Source of the DNA: Dendrolimus kikuchii | Taxonomy: Eukaryota; Arthropoda; Insecta; Lepidoptera; Lasiocampidae | NCBI GenBank assembly: GCA_019925095.2 | Contig: CM034408.1 | Span: 930,001 to 994,000, forward strand | Length of the DNA: 64,000 nt | Direction: 5' to 3' | In this document: piece by piece, positions 9,714-19,058 of the stretch | Numbering within the stretch: the stretch's first letter is position 1 | Layout: each line of letters begins with the position of its first letter | Notes under the pieces: generated by a model | What the model saw: only the letters and a program-made list of their open reading frames with translations | Databases searched by the model: none | What the model was told of the DNA's origin: nothing | Program-made: the position numbers and the translations under genes

Positions 9714-9938
9714 CTAGGCTTTACAAAGCTGCTTTTGCATAAACTTCGCTAAGAAAACTGGAGCATAACTCAATTTCGTATTATTATTCGTACTACCCGC
9801 ACTAAATTCTTGGCGACTTCTTGAGTTAACGATTGTCGATATTCGTAAATAATCTTCGGTACAATGAACACAAGGCTTGAAGCTTTGCCTTACTGCATCA
9901 ACTATATTATTAGCTTTCATGTTAGTTTCAGAGAGCAT
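9714..9938 (-). CDS. Hypothetical ORF, possible terminal exon
   Basis: 75 codons open on the minus strand, ending KFMQKQLCKA-stop. An AATAAA lies about 50 bp downstream (near 9665) and an AG in TTTTAAAAG lies 30 bp upstream of the first ATG in the same frame, so a 3' terminal exon is possible. Two Cys residues (PCVHC) are the only visible feature. I recognise no family. The length is not significant in DNA of this composition, and a plus-strand ORF overlaps the 5' part. Confidence 0.15.
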   Translation of the reverse strand: MLSETNMKANNIVDAVRQSFKPCVHCTEDYLRISTIVNSRSRQEFSAGSTNNNTKLSYAPVFLAKFMQKQLCKA

Positions 9939-10189
9939 AAAGCGATTAGTGGCCTTTTAAAAGCGATGTGTTTTACAAAACATTTTCTTTACTATATCCA
10001 AAATGAATCTAAAAACGACGAAAGCAAAAGGAGACAGGACTTTTGGGCCAAAGAAATAAGTTTAAAAAAGCGTTACATTTTTCTATTACAAAATGGAATA
10101 CATCAGTCATAAATTCTATTTGGAAGTCGAAAAATCCTAGAAATAAGGTCATAAATAAAAAGAGTTATCTATTACCATAATCGATAGCT
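9939..10189. other. Unassigned spacer
   Basis: No repeat match; the plus-strand ORF here (9864-10112) looks random. Confidence 0.3.
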
Positions 10190-10385
10190 TTTTTTTATTT
10201 TTTTATTGCAGGAGTTCAGCAGACAGGCAGACGGCCCACTGGATGGAAAGCGGTTACCATCGCCTATGGATATTTGCAACACCAAAGGTGCTACAAATGC
10301 GCTGCTGCTCTCTTTAGGGAGACTGGAACCTGGTCACTAATGCCGGAACACAACACAAGGTTGTTATGGCGGCATACTCTAGACC
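10190..10385 (-). mobile_element. Family A retroposon, copy 4 (5'-truncated)
   Basis: T-rich run, then TTGCAGGAGTTCAGCAGACA, continuing to GGCGGCATACTCTAGACC. The half with CCGTGCAGG is absent. Confidence 0.75.
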
Positions 10386-10429
10386 GCTTATTTTATTACT
10401 ATCAATTACCAAAAAAGTAAGGCAGTTTT

Positions 10430-10747
10430 ATCCGTGGAGAAACGGAGAAATAATACAATTTCCTGCTGCCAGGCGGCTTGTTGTAAGAGGAGACAAAACA
10501 ACCCACAGGCAGGTGGTAAGGTATTTACTCGTCTGATTGGCTACCACCCTTGGTCTAGAGTTCTAGAGTATGCCGCCATAACAGCCTTGCGTTGTGTTCC
10601 GGCATTAGTAGCCAGGTGTCGTGTCCGTTTAGAGAGCAGCAGCGTATCTGTAGCACCTTTGGTGTTGCAAATGTTCATAGGCGATGGTAACCACTTACCA
10701 TCAGGTGGGCCGTCTGTCTATCTGCTGAACTCCTGCAATAAAAAAAT
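10430..10747 (+). mobile_element. Family A retroposon, copy 5 (full length)
   Basis: Both ends present (ATCCGTGGAGAAACGGAG to CCTGCAATAAAAAA). It contains a 10-bp internal duplication TCTAGAGT(T)CTAGAGT, and lies head to head with copy 4. Confidence 0.75.
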
Positions 10748-10809
10748 AAAAACATATATATAACAGCTCATTTCCAGAAAGAAAGTTTTATGATAAATGC
10801 TAAGTGCTA

Positions 10810-11023
10810 TAAAGGCGCTGCTGTTCTCTTAAGGGAGACTGAAACCTGGTCACTAATGCCGGAACACAACTCAAGGTTGTTATGGCGACATAGTTTAGAC
10901 CAGGGGTGGTAGCCATCCAATCGGGCAAATGCCCTACCACCTGGCTGTGGTTTGTTTCGTCGCCTCTTACGACAGGCCGCCCCAACGCAGGAAATTGTAT
11001 TCTTTCTCCGTTCCTGCACGGAT
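10810..11023 (-). mobile_element. Family A retroposon, copy 6 (3' part missing)
   Basis: Minus-strand 5' part, CCGTGCAGGAACGGAG through GAGAACAGCAGCGCC. The third family A copy within 850 bp. Confidence 0.75.
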
Positions 11024-11130
11024 AAAATATATATATAATAGTCAGGAGCCTTAAGAACGTTCCTGAGTATAGGCTTATACACGGATAAAATATATATATA
11101 ATAGTATAGGCTTATACTATTGTAGTGTGT
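11024..11130. repeat. Local 30-bp duplication
   Basis: ACGGATAAAATATATATATA plus ATAGT occurs at 11019 and again at 11081, and TATAGGCTTATAC also occurs twice. Between them is an RTE scrap, GTCAGGAGCCTTAAGAAC. The pattern suggests template switching after the family A insertion. Confidence 0.55.
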
Positions 11131-11179
11131 AATTTTAAGTAGACTCCCAGAGGTTTTTTTGTTTTTTTTTTATAATAAT

Positions 11180-11412
11180 AGTAATCGGCAGACAAACACA
11201 CATATTGTATATCCCCAAATTAAGCAAGTTACGCTTGTGTTATGGGTAATATAAAACGGACTACTCTGTGGCCGATCCCAGACACCCAGACCATAGTAAA
11301 TAACGGAGAAAATACGTTTCCGAAATTTACTATACCAGGAATCGAGCCCGGAACCTCGGCGTTGCAGTGAGGTACGCCGGCAACAGCTTAGCCCGCTCAA
11401 CCACAGAGGCCG
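11180..11412 (-). mobile_element. tRNA-headed SINE, family B, copy 2
   Basis: Minus strand: GGTTGAGCGGGCTAAGCTGT (A box), GGGCTCGATTCCTGG (B box), TGTCTGCCGATTACT end. Full length. Confidence 0.8.
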
Positions 11413-11812
11413 TGAAGGTTACTTAAGCATTCATCATAAAACTTTTTCTTTTCAGAAACGAGCTGTTATATTTAATACAAGACGAAATATTCAATTGTCT
11501 TAAGAACCATAGGGCGTAATACATTTTACTGTCGAACTAGACAAGAACTTAACCGCTCTTAAACCCTGTGGGTAACTTGGCAATAATTGTGCTATCTGCA
11601 AAACTACTAACCGACAGTTGTTCAGATAAACAGAACGTTCAAACTAAGTTTACTGACAGCTCCTAACGCTGTTCGAAGATTTTGATCTTTGTTAAGACAT
11701 TGAATTAACTTTCTGGTAGTGTTTAGATGTATGGGAGCTGCATACGTGTAGTCATCGCAGCGGCAACGAACTACTGGCAAGCGCTTTTTATTTATTGTAC
11801 TTTAGTTTTTAG
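11413..11812. other. Unassigned spacer
   Basis: The 3' portion (11720-11780) resembles 735-800; otherwise no match and no gene. Confidence 0.35.
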
Positions 11813-12035
11813 TCGGCAGACAAACACACATATTGTATATTCCCAAATTAAGCAAGTTAGGCTCGTGTAATATACAACGGACTACTCTGTGGCCGATTCC
11901 AGACCCCCAGACCATAGTAAATAACGGAGAAAATACGTTTCCGAAATTTACTATACCAGGAATCGAACCCGGAGTCTCTGCGTTGCAGTGAGGTAGGCCG
12001 GCAAAGGCTTAGCCCGCTCAACCACAGAGGCCGTC
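11813..12035 (-). mobile_element. tRNA-headed SINE, family B, copy 3
   Basis: Same A and B boxes on the minus strand (GGGTTCGATTCCTGG). It has a deletion removing TTATGGG of the 3' half. Confidence 0.8.
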
Positions 12036-12042
12036 ATACTTG

Positions 12043-12262
12043 ACTTTATGTTATTGGTCTGAAGACCTCACAACTTTACCGGGGTTTTCGGGGCGAGCCC
12101 GGGGGGCAACTTGATCGAGGGAGTTCCCTAGGGGGCTTTACCTCGGCTGGACTGTTGCCATGAGACGGGGATGAATCTAACGATGCCGACTAAAGGGCGA
12201 CGCAATGTACTAAGAACTGGCGACGGGTAATATAAAGCCCGAGGAGAAGGATCCCGGAGGAA
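12043..12262 (-). mobile_element. GC-rich LINE 3' end, family P, copy 1
   Basis: Minus-strand match to 38735-38960: GATCCTTCTCCTCGGGC, CAACAGTCCAGCCGAGG, TTGCCCCCCGGGCTCGCC. Orientation is set by the poly(A) of the 38-kb copy. The A tail is not preserved here. Confidence 0.65.
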
Positions 12263-12419
12263 AGACATGTATTACATATAAGCATTTTTGAAAAAGAGAA
12301 TCTTCCCATATGATGGAGAAGACAGCAATTAAAAAATGGCGAATAGTGGTGGGGGGAGGCTAGCTCCGCTGGACGACGCCTAAGGAAGTGGGGTGCTCTG
12401 GTCCCGGTAGAAAAGGTAG
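12263..12419. other. Unassigned, moderately GC-rich
   Basis: GGAGGCTAGCTCCGCTGG and GGTGCTCTGGTCCCGG look like LINE-derived sequence, but there is no second copy in the window. Confidence 0.3.
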
Positions 12420-12644
12420 CAAAGGTGCTACAAATGCGCTGCTGCTCTCTTAAAGGAGACTGGAACCTGGTCCCTAATGCCGGAATACAACACAAGGTTG
12501 TTATGGCGACATACTTTAGACCAGGGGTGGTAGCCATCCAGTCAAGCAAATACCCTACCACCTGGCTGTGGGTTGTTTTGTCGCCTCTTACAACAGGCCG
12601 CCGGGCCGCCGGAAATTGTATTCTTTCTCCGTTCCTGCACGGAT
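12420..12644 (-). mobile_element. Family A retroposon, copy 7
   Basis: Minus-strand 5' half from CCGTGCAGGAACGGAG to the GCAGCGCATTTGTAGC block; the CCATAGGCG...CAATAAAA end is absent. Confidence 0.75.
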
Positions 12645-12671
12645 TAAAATTGCACAGCTGATAATAAACTA

Positions 12672-12910
12672 CGTTTTAACGATTTTAAGCGCGTTTTAAG
12701 GTATAATAATAACCATAAACAAAATTAAAACTAAATAATTAAAATGAACAAGTTGGCGGTAGGCTAAATAAAACTTCAACAATACCCATTGACACTTGAC
12801 ATCTTTGTCTTCTGTGATCACGGCCACTGAAAAGTGGCCGAAACGTCGGAATTACCAAAATCAAATAAATAACCGCGCCTAAAACTGTTAAAAGTACGTT
12901 TAAACAGCTG
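12672..12910 (+). mobile_element. Penelope-like element 3' end, copy 1
   Basis: GGCGGTAGGCTAAATAAAAC, GTGATCACGGCCACTGAAAA, GTGGCCGAAACGTCGG and CCGCGCCTAAAACTGTTAAA match the non-coding 3' part of the copies at 22612-24192, which encode the element's GIY-YIG-type C-terminus. A scrap in opposite orientation (ACTACGTTTTAACGATTTTA, 12667-12690) adjoins its 5' side, as in the inverted pairs. Confidence 0.65.
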
Positions 12911-12923
12911 ATGTTTTTTTATG

Positions 12924-13431
12924 TTTTTTTTTTTGGTTTTATGGCTTGGCAGCTGGGCCTTTAAACCAGATCTTAGATTTAATATAGTTTCTTCATTTTC
13001 TTAAACCTATGTGTAGCACAGCTGAACTGTAGGTTATCAGCTAGTGCCATTCAACGGAGTTCTTGTGACAACTCAAAAGGCCACATTTGACTATACAGTT
13101 CACATTTCTCACAAAACACATAATTACTTTTTTTTTTATTGCAGGAGTTCAGCAGACAGGCAGACGACCCACTTAATGGAAAGCGATCACCATCGCCTAT
13201 GGACATTTGCAACACCAAATGCGCTAGAAATGCGCTGCTGCTCTCTTAAGGGACACTGGAACCTGGTCACTAATGCCGGAACACAACGCAAGGTTGTTAT
13301 GGCGACCTGGCAAAACTACTCAAAAACTATCAATATCCTACAACTATTGTTCATTTTAGAGTAATTTTACACATTTTTAGAAAATAAAACTGCACAGCAC
13401 AACATCTACTTTCAGTTCCCGCCAAAAACTC
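12924..13431 (-). mobile_element. Family C retroposon, copy 2, with family A inside
   Basis: A 12-bp duplication TGTTTTTTTATG flanks it at 12912-12923 and 13432-13443. The poly(A) is on the minus strand, the start is GAGTTTTTGGCGGGAACTGA, and the tail region is longer than in copy 1 (extra AGATCTTAGATTTAATATAG). A family A copy interrupts it at the AATTAC/TACTC position. Confidence 0.7.
13128..13314 (-). mobile_element. Family A retroposon, copy 8, nested in family C
   Basis: Minus-strand 3' part with a 5' junction AGTTTTGCCAGG joined directly to TCGCCATAACAACC; the 50 bp normally between GCCAGG and TCGCC are missing. Confidence 0.65.
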
Positions 13432-13439
13432 TGTTTTTT

Positions 13440-13770
13440 TATGATATTAAGCGCGCAAAATATATTTTTCTTTAATGTGAAAATCTCAATTGGACCCAAA
13501 GTGAAACTTGCACCGCACCTTGGAGCAATAACATAACTGAATTTCATGAAATTGAGTGATACCTCCACTAATTTAACTTTGACACAAATTATTTCGTCCA
13601 AAAACGTACCCAGGAAATACCCGGAAGGCTTTTCTTGGTAGAGTTGCCAGGTTTTAAAATTAAACTGAATGTCGTTAGGAAAAAAAGTAAATAATATTTT
13701 AAGAGTGTTCAGTGAGAAATATTCTTTTGTGTCTTCAATTAAGTACACATTTGGTAATCTGTGATATTAA
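13440..13770 (-). CDS. Hypothetical ORF with possible splice acceptor
   Basis: Minus strand: TTAACTAAGCATTTTAATAT then CACAG precedes an open frame of about 108 codons (beginning LPNVYLIEDTKEYFSLNTLK, containing SYVIAPRCGASFTLGP). The branch-like CTAA and the CAG acceptor make an internal exon conceivable. The frame runs into family C at 13431, with no convincing donor before it. Length alone is not significant at about 65% AT, and no family is recognised. Confidence 0.2.
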
Positions 13771-13820
13771 AATGCTTAGTTAAAAATCAATTTCTTAGAT
13801 GCATTCCAGATTTCAATCTT

Positions 13821-14048
13821 GTTTTGCCAGGTGGTAGGGTATTTGCTCGACTGGATGGCGTCCACCCCTGGTCTAGAGTATGCCGCTATAACAACCTTGT
13901 GTTGTGTTCCGGCATTAGCCAGTCCCCCTTAAGAGGACAGCAGCGCATTTCTAGCCTTTGGTGTTGCAAATGTCCATAGGCGATGGTAACCGCTTTCCAT
14001 CAAGTGGGCCGTCTGCCTGTCTGCTGAACTCATGCAATAAAAAAAAAA
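13821..14048 (+). mobile_element. Family A retroposon, copy 9 (starts TTTTGCCAGG)
   Basis: GTTTTGCCAGGTGGTAGGGT to CATGCAATAAAAAAAA. 5'-truncated at the same base as copy 2; A tail intact. Confidence 0.7.
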
Positions 14049-14273
14049 TGTAAGTTATGCAAGTGAACGCTGCTTAAAGCTAACTAATTAAATAACCTTT
14101 ACTACATAATTAAAACCGCTTTCTGATTTGTTAGTGCAGCAGCGGTACAATGATAAATCTCGCTAAAAAGCGCTCGGTAAGCTTTCGGTACCGCGTATAA
14201 CGAGCATATCGATTACCTTGACAGCATTTTTTTGTCTTAATACTCGTTTATTATACACTCTTTAACTCCCATT

Positions 14274-14526
14274 ACATACATACATACATACATAACTTCA
14301 CGCCAGTTCCCTTGCGGGGTAGGCACGAACAACAGAGTGCCATTTAGGCTTATTCTTACACACCTCACTTGCCTCTTTGACATTCATAACTCTTGTCATG
14401 CAAGCTCGTCTGTTCTTAAGGCTCTTGACATCACCTTCTGCTAGTACACGATCAATTTGATCATGGAAGGTGTGTCGTGGCCTTCCACGACTTCTGCATC
14501 CATCCACTTTTGCATTGTATATCTGT
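14274..14526 (-). mobile_element. RTE-type LINE 3' end, family D, copy 1
   Basis: On the minus strand it encodes the last part of an RTE-type ORF, KVDGCRSRGRPRHTFHDQID to YPARELA-stop, then a (TATG)n tail. RTE elements are known for such microsatellite-like tails. Upstream domains are missing. Fifteen copies or fragments of this 3' end occur in the window. Confidence 0.8.
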
Positions 14527-14588
14527 AATATTATTAATATTATAGAAAAGGAGATTCAGTTGTTCTCTTTAAAATTTACAGTATTCTA

Positions 14589-14730
14589 CATACATACATA
14601 CATACATAACTTCACGCCAGTTCCCTTGCGGGGTAGGCACGAACAACAGAGCGCCATTTAGGCCCATTCTTACACACCTCACTTGCTTCTTTGACATTCA
14701 TAACTCTTGTATGTATATAATATTATTATG
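14589..14730 (-). mobile_element. RTE-type LINE 3' end, family D, copy 2, with target duplication
   Basis: Contains only about 120 bp of the 3' end (the stop-codon region to ARVMN). It is flanked by a perfect 12-bp repeat TACAGTATTCTA at 14577-14588 and 14731-14742, direct evidence of target-primed insertion 60 bp from copy 1. Confidence 0.8.
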
Positions 14731-14742
14731 TACAGTATTCTA

Positions 14743-15104
14743 TAGAAGATAAATAATTCTAAAAGGCAACAAAACACAATAGACATGAGTAAAATCAGAT
14801 AAACGCGCTAGTGTTATCACACATGAAATCTGATGTTTAAAATCTTAATATTTTCTTTCTTATTTGTGTTTTTTTTTTATCAAGCCTAATTTAAACTTTT
14901 GCAATTGTTCAAAGCAATAACACTTTTCGAGCATAATTTCCGTCAATTTCATTTTATAACGTTGGCAACCCCGTTACGAGAAGGGGAGACCGGGGTAAAG
15001 GGAAATTCCATTTATGCCGCCTCCCCTACCGGATTTCTTCATTTCCTAAACACCTCTAAGGGTAGAATACACCCCAAGACTAAATTTGGACTGGCGTAGA
15101 TAAA
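14743..15104. other. Possible promoter/5' UTR region of the candidate exon
   Basis: No repeat match. 14960-15070 is more GC-rich (CGAGAAGGGGAGACCGGGGT, CCGCCTCCCCTACCGG) than its surroundings, as a 5' leader could be. No clear TATA or initiator. Confidence 0.25.
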
Positions 15105-15137
15105 ATGGCTGCAGATTATGATGAGAATTTTTTAAAA
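15105..15137 (+). CDS. Candidate first coding exon
   Basis: GATAAAATGGC gives a good start context (A at -3, G at +4). The 11 codons read MAADYDENFLK, and the next bases are GTATGT, a good insect donor in phase 0. Acidic/aromatic N-termini of this sort are common in conserved nuclear proteins, but I cannot name one. A downstream exon would have to lie beyond a repeat-filled intron. The upstream 66-codon ORF (14899-15099) is in another frame and ends six bases before this ATG. Confidence 0.35.
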
Positions 15138-15634
15138 GTATGTTAGAAACATTTTCGCTGAAAATTGGTTTCTGGTGGTGTTATGATTTCGTTCAATTTG
15201 AAATTATGTTAAGGGATAAATTATTAATATTAGGAAACTTATGGGTATTCCTAATCAGTTCTAAATATTTTACATAATTTAGTAGATATTTTCTTACCCC
15301 TTATAGGAAATAGGCGTTGTGATATGTATGCAAGTATATATATTTTGTGTTCGAAACAACTCGTTTACTTTTACTATTAATTTGACTTTTCATAAAGTAA
15401 ACAAAGGATTTATTTTTTACTTAAATTTTCCCAACAATTCCGAATAAAAATAAAATAAAAATAAATAATACAAAGTCGAGATAAAAATAAAAATCAAATA
15501 AATGCTGCGCTCGAAACCGGTAAAGCGTAGATTTCATTAAAGGATTTATAATTTAAAAATAAAATACGAAACACCAAATCAAAGCCTAATGTTAGAACTA
15601 TCATGTAGGTAGGTAATATTACATTATGGTACTA
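15138..15634. other. AT-rich, unassigned (candidate intron)
   Basis: Contains runs such as AAAAATAAAATAAAAATAAA near 15450. No repeat match, no gene. Confidence 0.4.
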
Positions 15635-15731
15635 GTGTGTAACATTGGTGATTACCGCCGAGGCGCCATTGAGACTCGAGCCGTAGGCGAGGGTCTTAAG
15701 AGAGCCGAGGACGGTAATCATCAATACACAC
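15635..15731. repeat. Short inverted-repeat element
   Basis: GTGTGTAACATTGGTGATTA at the left and, as reverse complement, GTGTGTATTGATGATTACCG at the right bound a 97-bp unit with a GC-rich middle (CGAGCCGTAGGCGAGG). Confidence 0.6.
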
Positions 15732-15746
15732 GTGTATCATACGACG

Positions 15747-16115
15747 TTTTTCAACACACTTGTGAATAAAATAACAACAAAAACTCATTTTATTTAGTAG
15801 ATAAATAAAGTTATATATGAGTGAAAGTTTTATTTATTAAACACGTACGAGTTAAAATTATCTATTTAAATAAGAAGTTGCATGAAATGAGCAAGCAATA
15901 GGAACATTAATTTATTTGTTCTATAGAATACGATATTTTTTTTTGAATAAAAACTTTTTTAAGAACAAAGCAACTCAACCAATAAAATTTAAAAAAATCT
16001 ATAACTCACTAGTGAGTTATAATTTTTTTTACTCACAGTTTGATTATGGGTGTCATTCTGTGCCTAATTGCGGTGACCATAGAGCCACTTTATGAGCAAG
16101 TGTGTTGAAAAAATA
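15747..16115. mobile_element. MITE with TTTTTCAACACACTTG ends
   Basis: TTTTTCAACACACTTGTGAA at 15748 is mirrored by CAAGTGTGTTGAAAAA at 16098. Length 369 bp, no ORF. Inside is a perfect palindrome ATAACTCACTAGTGAGTTAT (16001-16020) flanked by A7/T8 runs. Confidence 0.6.
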
Positions 16116-16267
16116 TTTAAAATTTATGCTATTTTGAGAATGTATAGCGACATCCAGTTTTATTTTAACACAACTAAACAGAACAAATGATATAATATAA
16201 ACAGTTTGTATAACAGATAAAATATAAATTAAAAATCTTTGCTAATAATATAAGGAGTAGTAGTATT

Positions 16268-16592
16268 TTTCTATGTTTATAACGAATAAACTCAAAAACT
16301 GCTGGACCGATTTGAAAAAAGAAATATCCCTCAAATGCTAAATTATTCCTGATTAATATAGGCTATATAAAAATTAGGAATCCCTACTAAAACTTCAATA
16401 ATGTAACGCATCAATCTAAACAAAATACTAGGCGTTGAAATAGGGTTCTGCGATTTTGATGAAGTTTTATGTGTGTTTAAGTGGGTCCTGGGGTGGTTTA
16501 GATTTACAATTAGTCCTGGTAGGTGGCGCTGGAATCGGGTTCTAGATTTAATTTTTTTCAGGGCAGGACAACGTCTGCCGAGATCACCAGTA
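16268..16592 (+). mobile_element. Non-autonomous Helitron, family E, copy 1
   Basis: TCTATGTTTATAAC, ACTGCTGGACCGATTTG, GGTGGTTTAGATTTACAATT, GGTAGGTGGCGCTGG and GACAACGTCTGCCG follow the order of the complete copies at 46681 and 54233. The 3' terminus is mutated (CCAGTAG instead of AGCTAG). Confidence 0.6.
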
Positions 16593-16716
16593 GTAAATAA
16601 AAACAATATTCGTAGAGAAAACTATATTAGACAAAAAATAAAATAAAACATTAATACATTCACACGTTAGAAATTTGTTTTTTCAGAATCAGAAATCTAC
16701 GTTAGAACAATTTTTG

Positions 16717-17296
16717 TCCGTGCAAGAATAAAATTTCCTCCGTTAGGGCGGCCTGTCGTAAGAGGCGACAAAACAACCCACTGCCAAGTGGGAGGGTATT
16801 TGCCCGTCTGGATAGCTACCACCCCTGGTCTAAAGTATGCCGTCATAACCTTGAGTTGTCTTCCGGCATTAGAGGTCAGGTTCCAGTCTCCCTTAAAAGA
16901 GCAGCGGAGTTTTTGGCGGGAACTGTAAGGAGATGTTGTGCTGTGCAGTTTTATTTTCTAAAAATGTGTAAAATTACTCTAAAATGAACAATAGTTGTAG
17001 GATATTGATAGTTTTTGAGTAGTAATTATGTGTTTTTGCGAGAAATGTGAACTATATAGCCAAATGTGGCCTTTCGAGTTTTCACAAGAACTCCGTTAAA
17101 TAATGTGGATTGTAGCCTACAATACAACTGCGCCTGGCTTAAAGGCCTAGTTGCCAAGCCTTAAACATTAAAAAAAAAAAGAGCAACAGCGCATTTATAG
17201 CACCTTTGATCTGTCAAATGTCTATAGGCGATGGTAACCGGTTTCGATCAGGTGGGCCGTCTGCATGTCTGCGGAACTCTGCAATAAATAAAAAAG
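16717..17296 (+). mobile_element. Family A retroposon, copy 10, split by family C
   Basis: GTCCGTGCAAGAAT to 16905, interrupted, then resuming at 17188 with AGCGCATTTATAGC and ending TGCAATAAATAAAAAAG. Full length (about 310 bp) without the insert. Confidence 0.75.
16906..17176 (+). mobile_element. Family C retroposon, copy 3, nested in family A
   Basis: Starts GGAGTTTTTGGCGGGAACTG, ends CCAAGCCTTAAAC plus A tail. The 11-bp duplication AAAAGAGCAGC (16895-16905) / AAAAGAGCAAC (17177-17187) differs at one base. Its boundaries are set independently by the family A consensus. Confidence 0.8.
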
Positions 17297-17989
17297 AAAA
17301 CCTGAACAAAAAATCGAACCTACGTCATTTAGAGACGCGAGCCTGTTAACTATTAAATTACCACGGCTTTATTCCAGGATGTTTGCAAATAGTACATGAA
17401 CAGAGTATGTTGATTGACGGAATTGTTCGATGTGCGTGTTCTGCATGAACCTATCCAATTTTATTCATAATTGTATCAAAACTGATAAATCAAATACCCT
17501 AACTAACACTCCACAAAGTCCGTCATCATCGATATAACCGGTTGAAAACCGATTGTAACCGAATAACCGGTTACATTCTCAATAAATCATTCCCCATCGT
17601 CCCCTCGTATTATCTGCCTCCCTCAAGTGAACGGTAATAAGTTACCGCACTCGGGAAATTTGCTTTGCGCCGATAAAGGCGATAAACACCGAGAAAAATC
17701 TACTCATGTAACCAATTCATCCGGTTGAAACCGGTTAAAGACTGCTTTTAACCGGGTCTGATTTGCTCGTAGCGTTTTCGGAGGTACGAATGGTTATTGT
17801 TATGAATACCGAAATGGGGAGACGGGGGAAAATTTAATTAAAATTTCCATTGGTCCCTTGTACGTAGACTAGAATGATGGTGGTTTGGTGTTGTTTATCG
17901 GCGCATATATTTTTTGCTAAAAATGAATCCAGAGGGCCTAAAGCGGTTGTATTTGTAGATTCATATGAAGATCATGACAATGATTAAAA
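17297..17989. other. Non-repetitive stretch with AACCGGTT cluster
   Basis: Three perfect AACCGGTT palindromes (17536, 17565, 17729) and several partial ones (ATCCGGTTG at 17719, AACCGATTG, AACCGAAT) lie within 240 bp. This core equals the consensus I know for Grainyhead-type factors. No ORF of note. Confidence 0.5.
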
Positions 17990-18541
17990 CTAGTGGTCGC
18001 CCGTGGCCGAAATTCGACCATAATAATTAATGTCAAAGACTATACTTCTATAATCGACGGCCTCTGTAGTTGAGCGAGCTAAGCCTTTGCCGGCGTACCT
18101 CACTGCAACGCAGAGGTTCCGGGTTCGATTCCTGGTGTAGTAAATTTTGGAAACGTATTTTCTCCGTTATTTACTATGGTCTGGATGTCTGGGACCGGCC
18201 CCAGAGTAGTCCGTTGTATATTACCCATAACACGAGCGTAGCTTGCTTAATTTGGGGATATACAATATGTGTGTTTGTCTGCCGATTACTATTGTTATTA
18301 TAATCATAGATGTCGCCGAGGCTACACTGTTAATTTGGCTAGAACAATAAACAAAAGAGTATATATGCGTGTGTGTCAAATACATGGTAGTGTGTATAAT
18401 GTTTTTTTTTATTGATTTAATGTATTTTAATGCATAATTTTAAAAAAAATAGCTTTCGTCGCTTCTTCTCTATATAAACTATAAGTGTGCGAAATTTCAT
18501 ACTCCTCCGTTCGCGCAGTTTTCGTAAAAAGGGGTACAAAG
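17990..18541 (-). mobile_element. Helitron family K, copy 2, with a SINE inside
   Basis: CTAGTGGTCGCCCGTGGCC at the plus-strand left end (minus-strand 3' terminus), then TTCTATAATC | family B | AGATGTCGCC..., then CATGGTAGTGTGTATAATG as in 1960-2301. The 5' terminus is cut at GGGGTAC, where family A copy 11 begins. Confidence 0.7.
18056..18298 (+). mobile_element. tRNA-headed SINE, family B, copy 4, nested in a Helitron
   Basis: GTTGAGCGAGCTAAGCC and GGGTTCGATTCCTGG boxes. A 7-bp duplication TATAATC at 18049-18055 and 18299-18305 marks the insertion. Confidence 0.8.
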
Positions 18542-18544
18542 GTG

Positions 18545-18770
18545 CCAGGTGGTAGGGCATTTGCCCGACTGGATGGCTACCACCCCTGGTCTAAAGTATG
18601 TCGCCATAACCACCTTGAGTTGTGTTCCGGCATTAGTGATCAGGCTCCAGTTTCCCTTAAGAGAGCAGCAGCGCATTTGTAGCAACTTTGCTGTTGCAAA
18701 TGTCCATAGGCGATGATAACCGCTTTCCATCAAGTGGGCCGTCTGCCTGTCTGCTGATCTCCTGCAATAA
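18545..18770 (+). mobile_element. Family A retroposon, copy 11 (starts GCCAGG)
   Basis: GTGCCAGGTGGTAGGGCATT to CCTGCAATAAAAAATAAA. 5'-truncated at the same internal site as copies 2 and 9, but without the TTTT prefix. Confidence 0.7.
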
Positions 18771-18807
18771 AAAATAAACCAAGTTTTTTCTTAACGTATT
18801 AATCTTA

Positions 18808-19058
18808 TCTTATACTAATATATAAAGCTGAAGAGTTTGTTTGTTTGGTTGAACGCGCTAATCTCAGGATCTACTGGTCTGATTTGAAAAATCCTTTCAG
18901 TGTTAGATAGCCCATTTATCAAGGAAGGCTATAGGCTATATATCATCACGCTAAGATCAATATATGTGAATGAAGAATGTTTCAAAGTTGGGGAGTTTTT
19001 TTTACTTACTTTATTTAACTATTCCACGCGTACGAAGTCGCGAGCAGAAGATAGTATA
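18808..19058 (+). mobile_element. Non-autonomous Helitron, family F, copy 1 (decayed 3' end)
   Basis: TCTTATACTAATATATAAAG, CTAATCTCAGGATCTACTGG, CAAGGAAGGCTATAGGC and CGTACGAAGTCGCG keep the family F order. The terminal CAGCTAG is lost (CAGAAGATAG). Confidence 0.7.
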
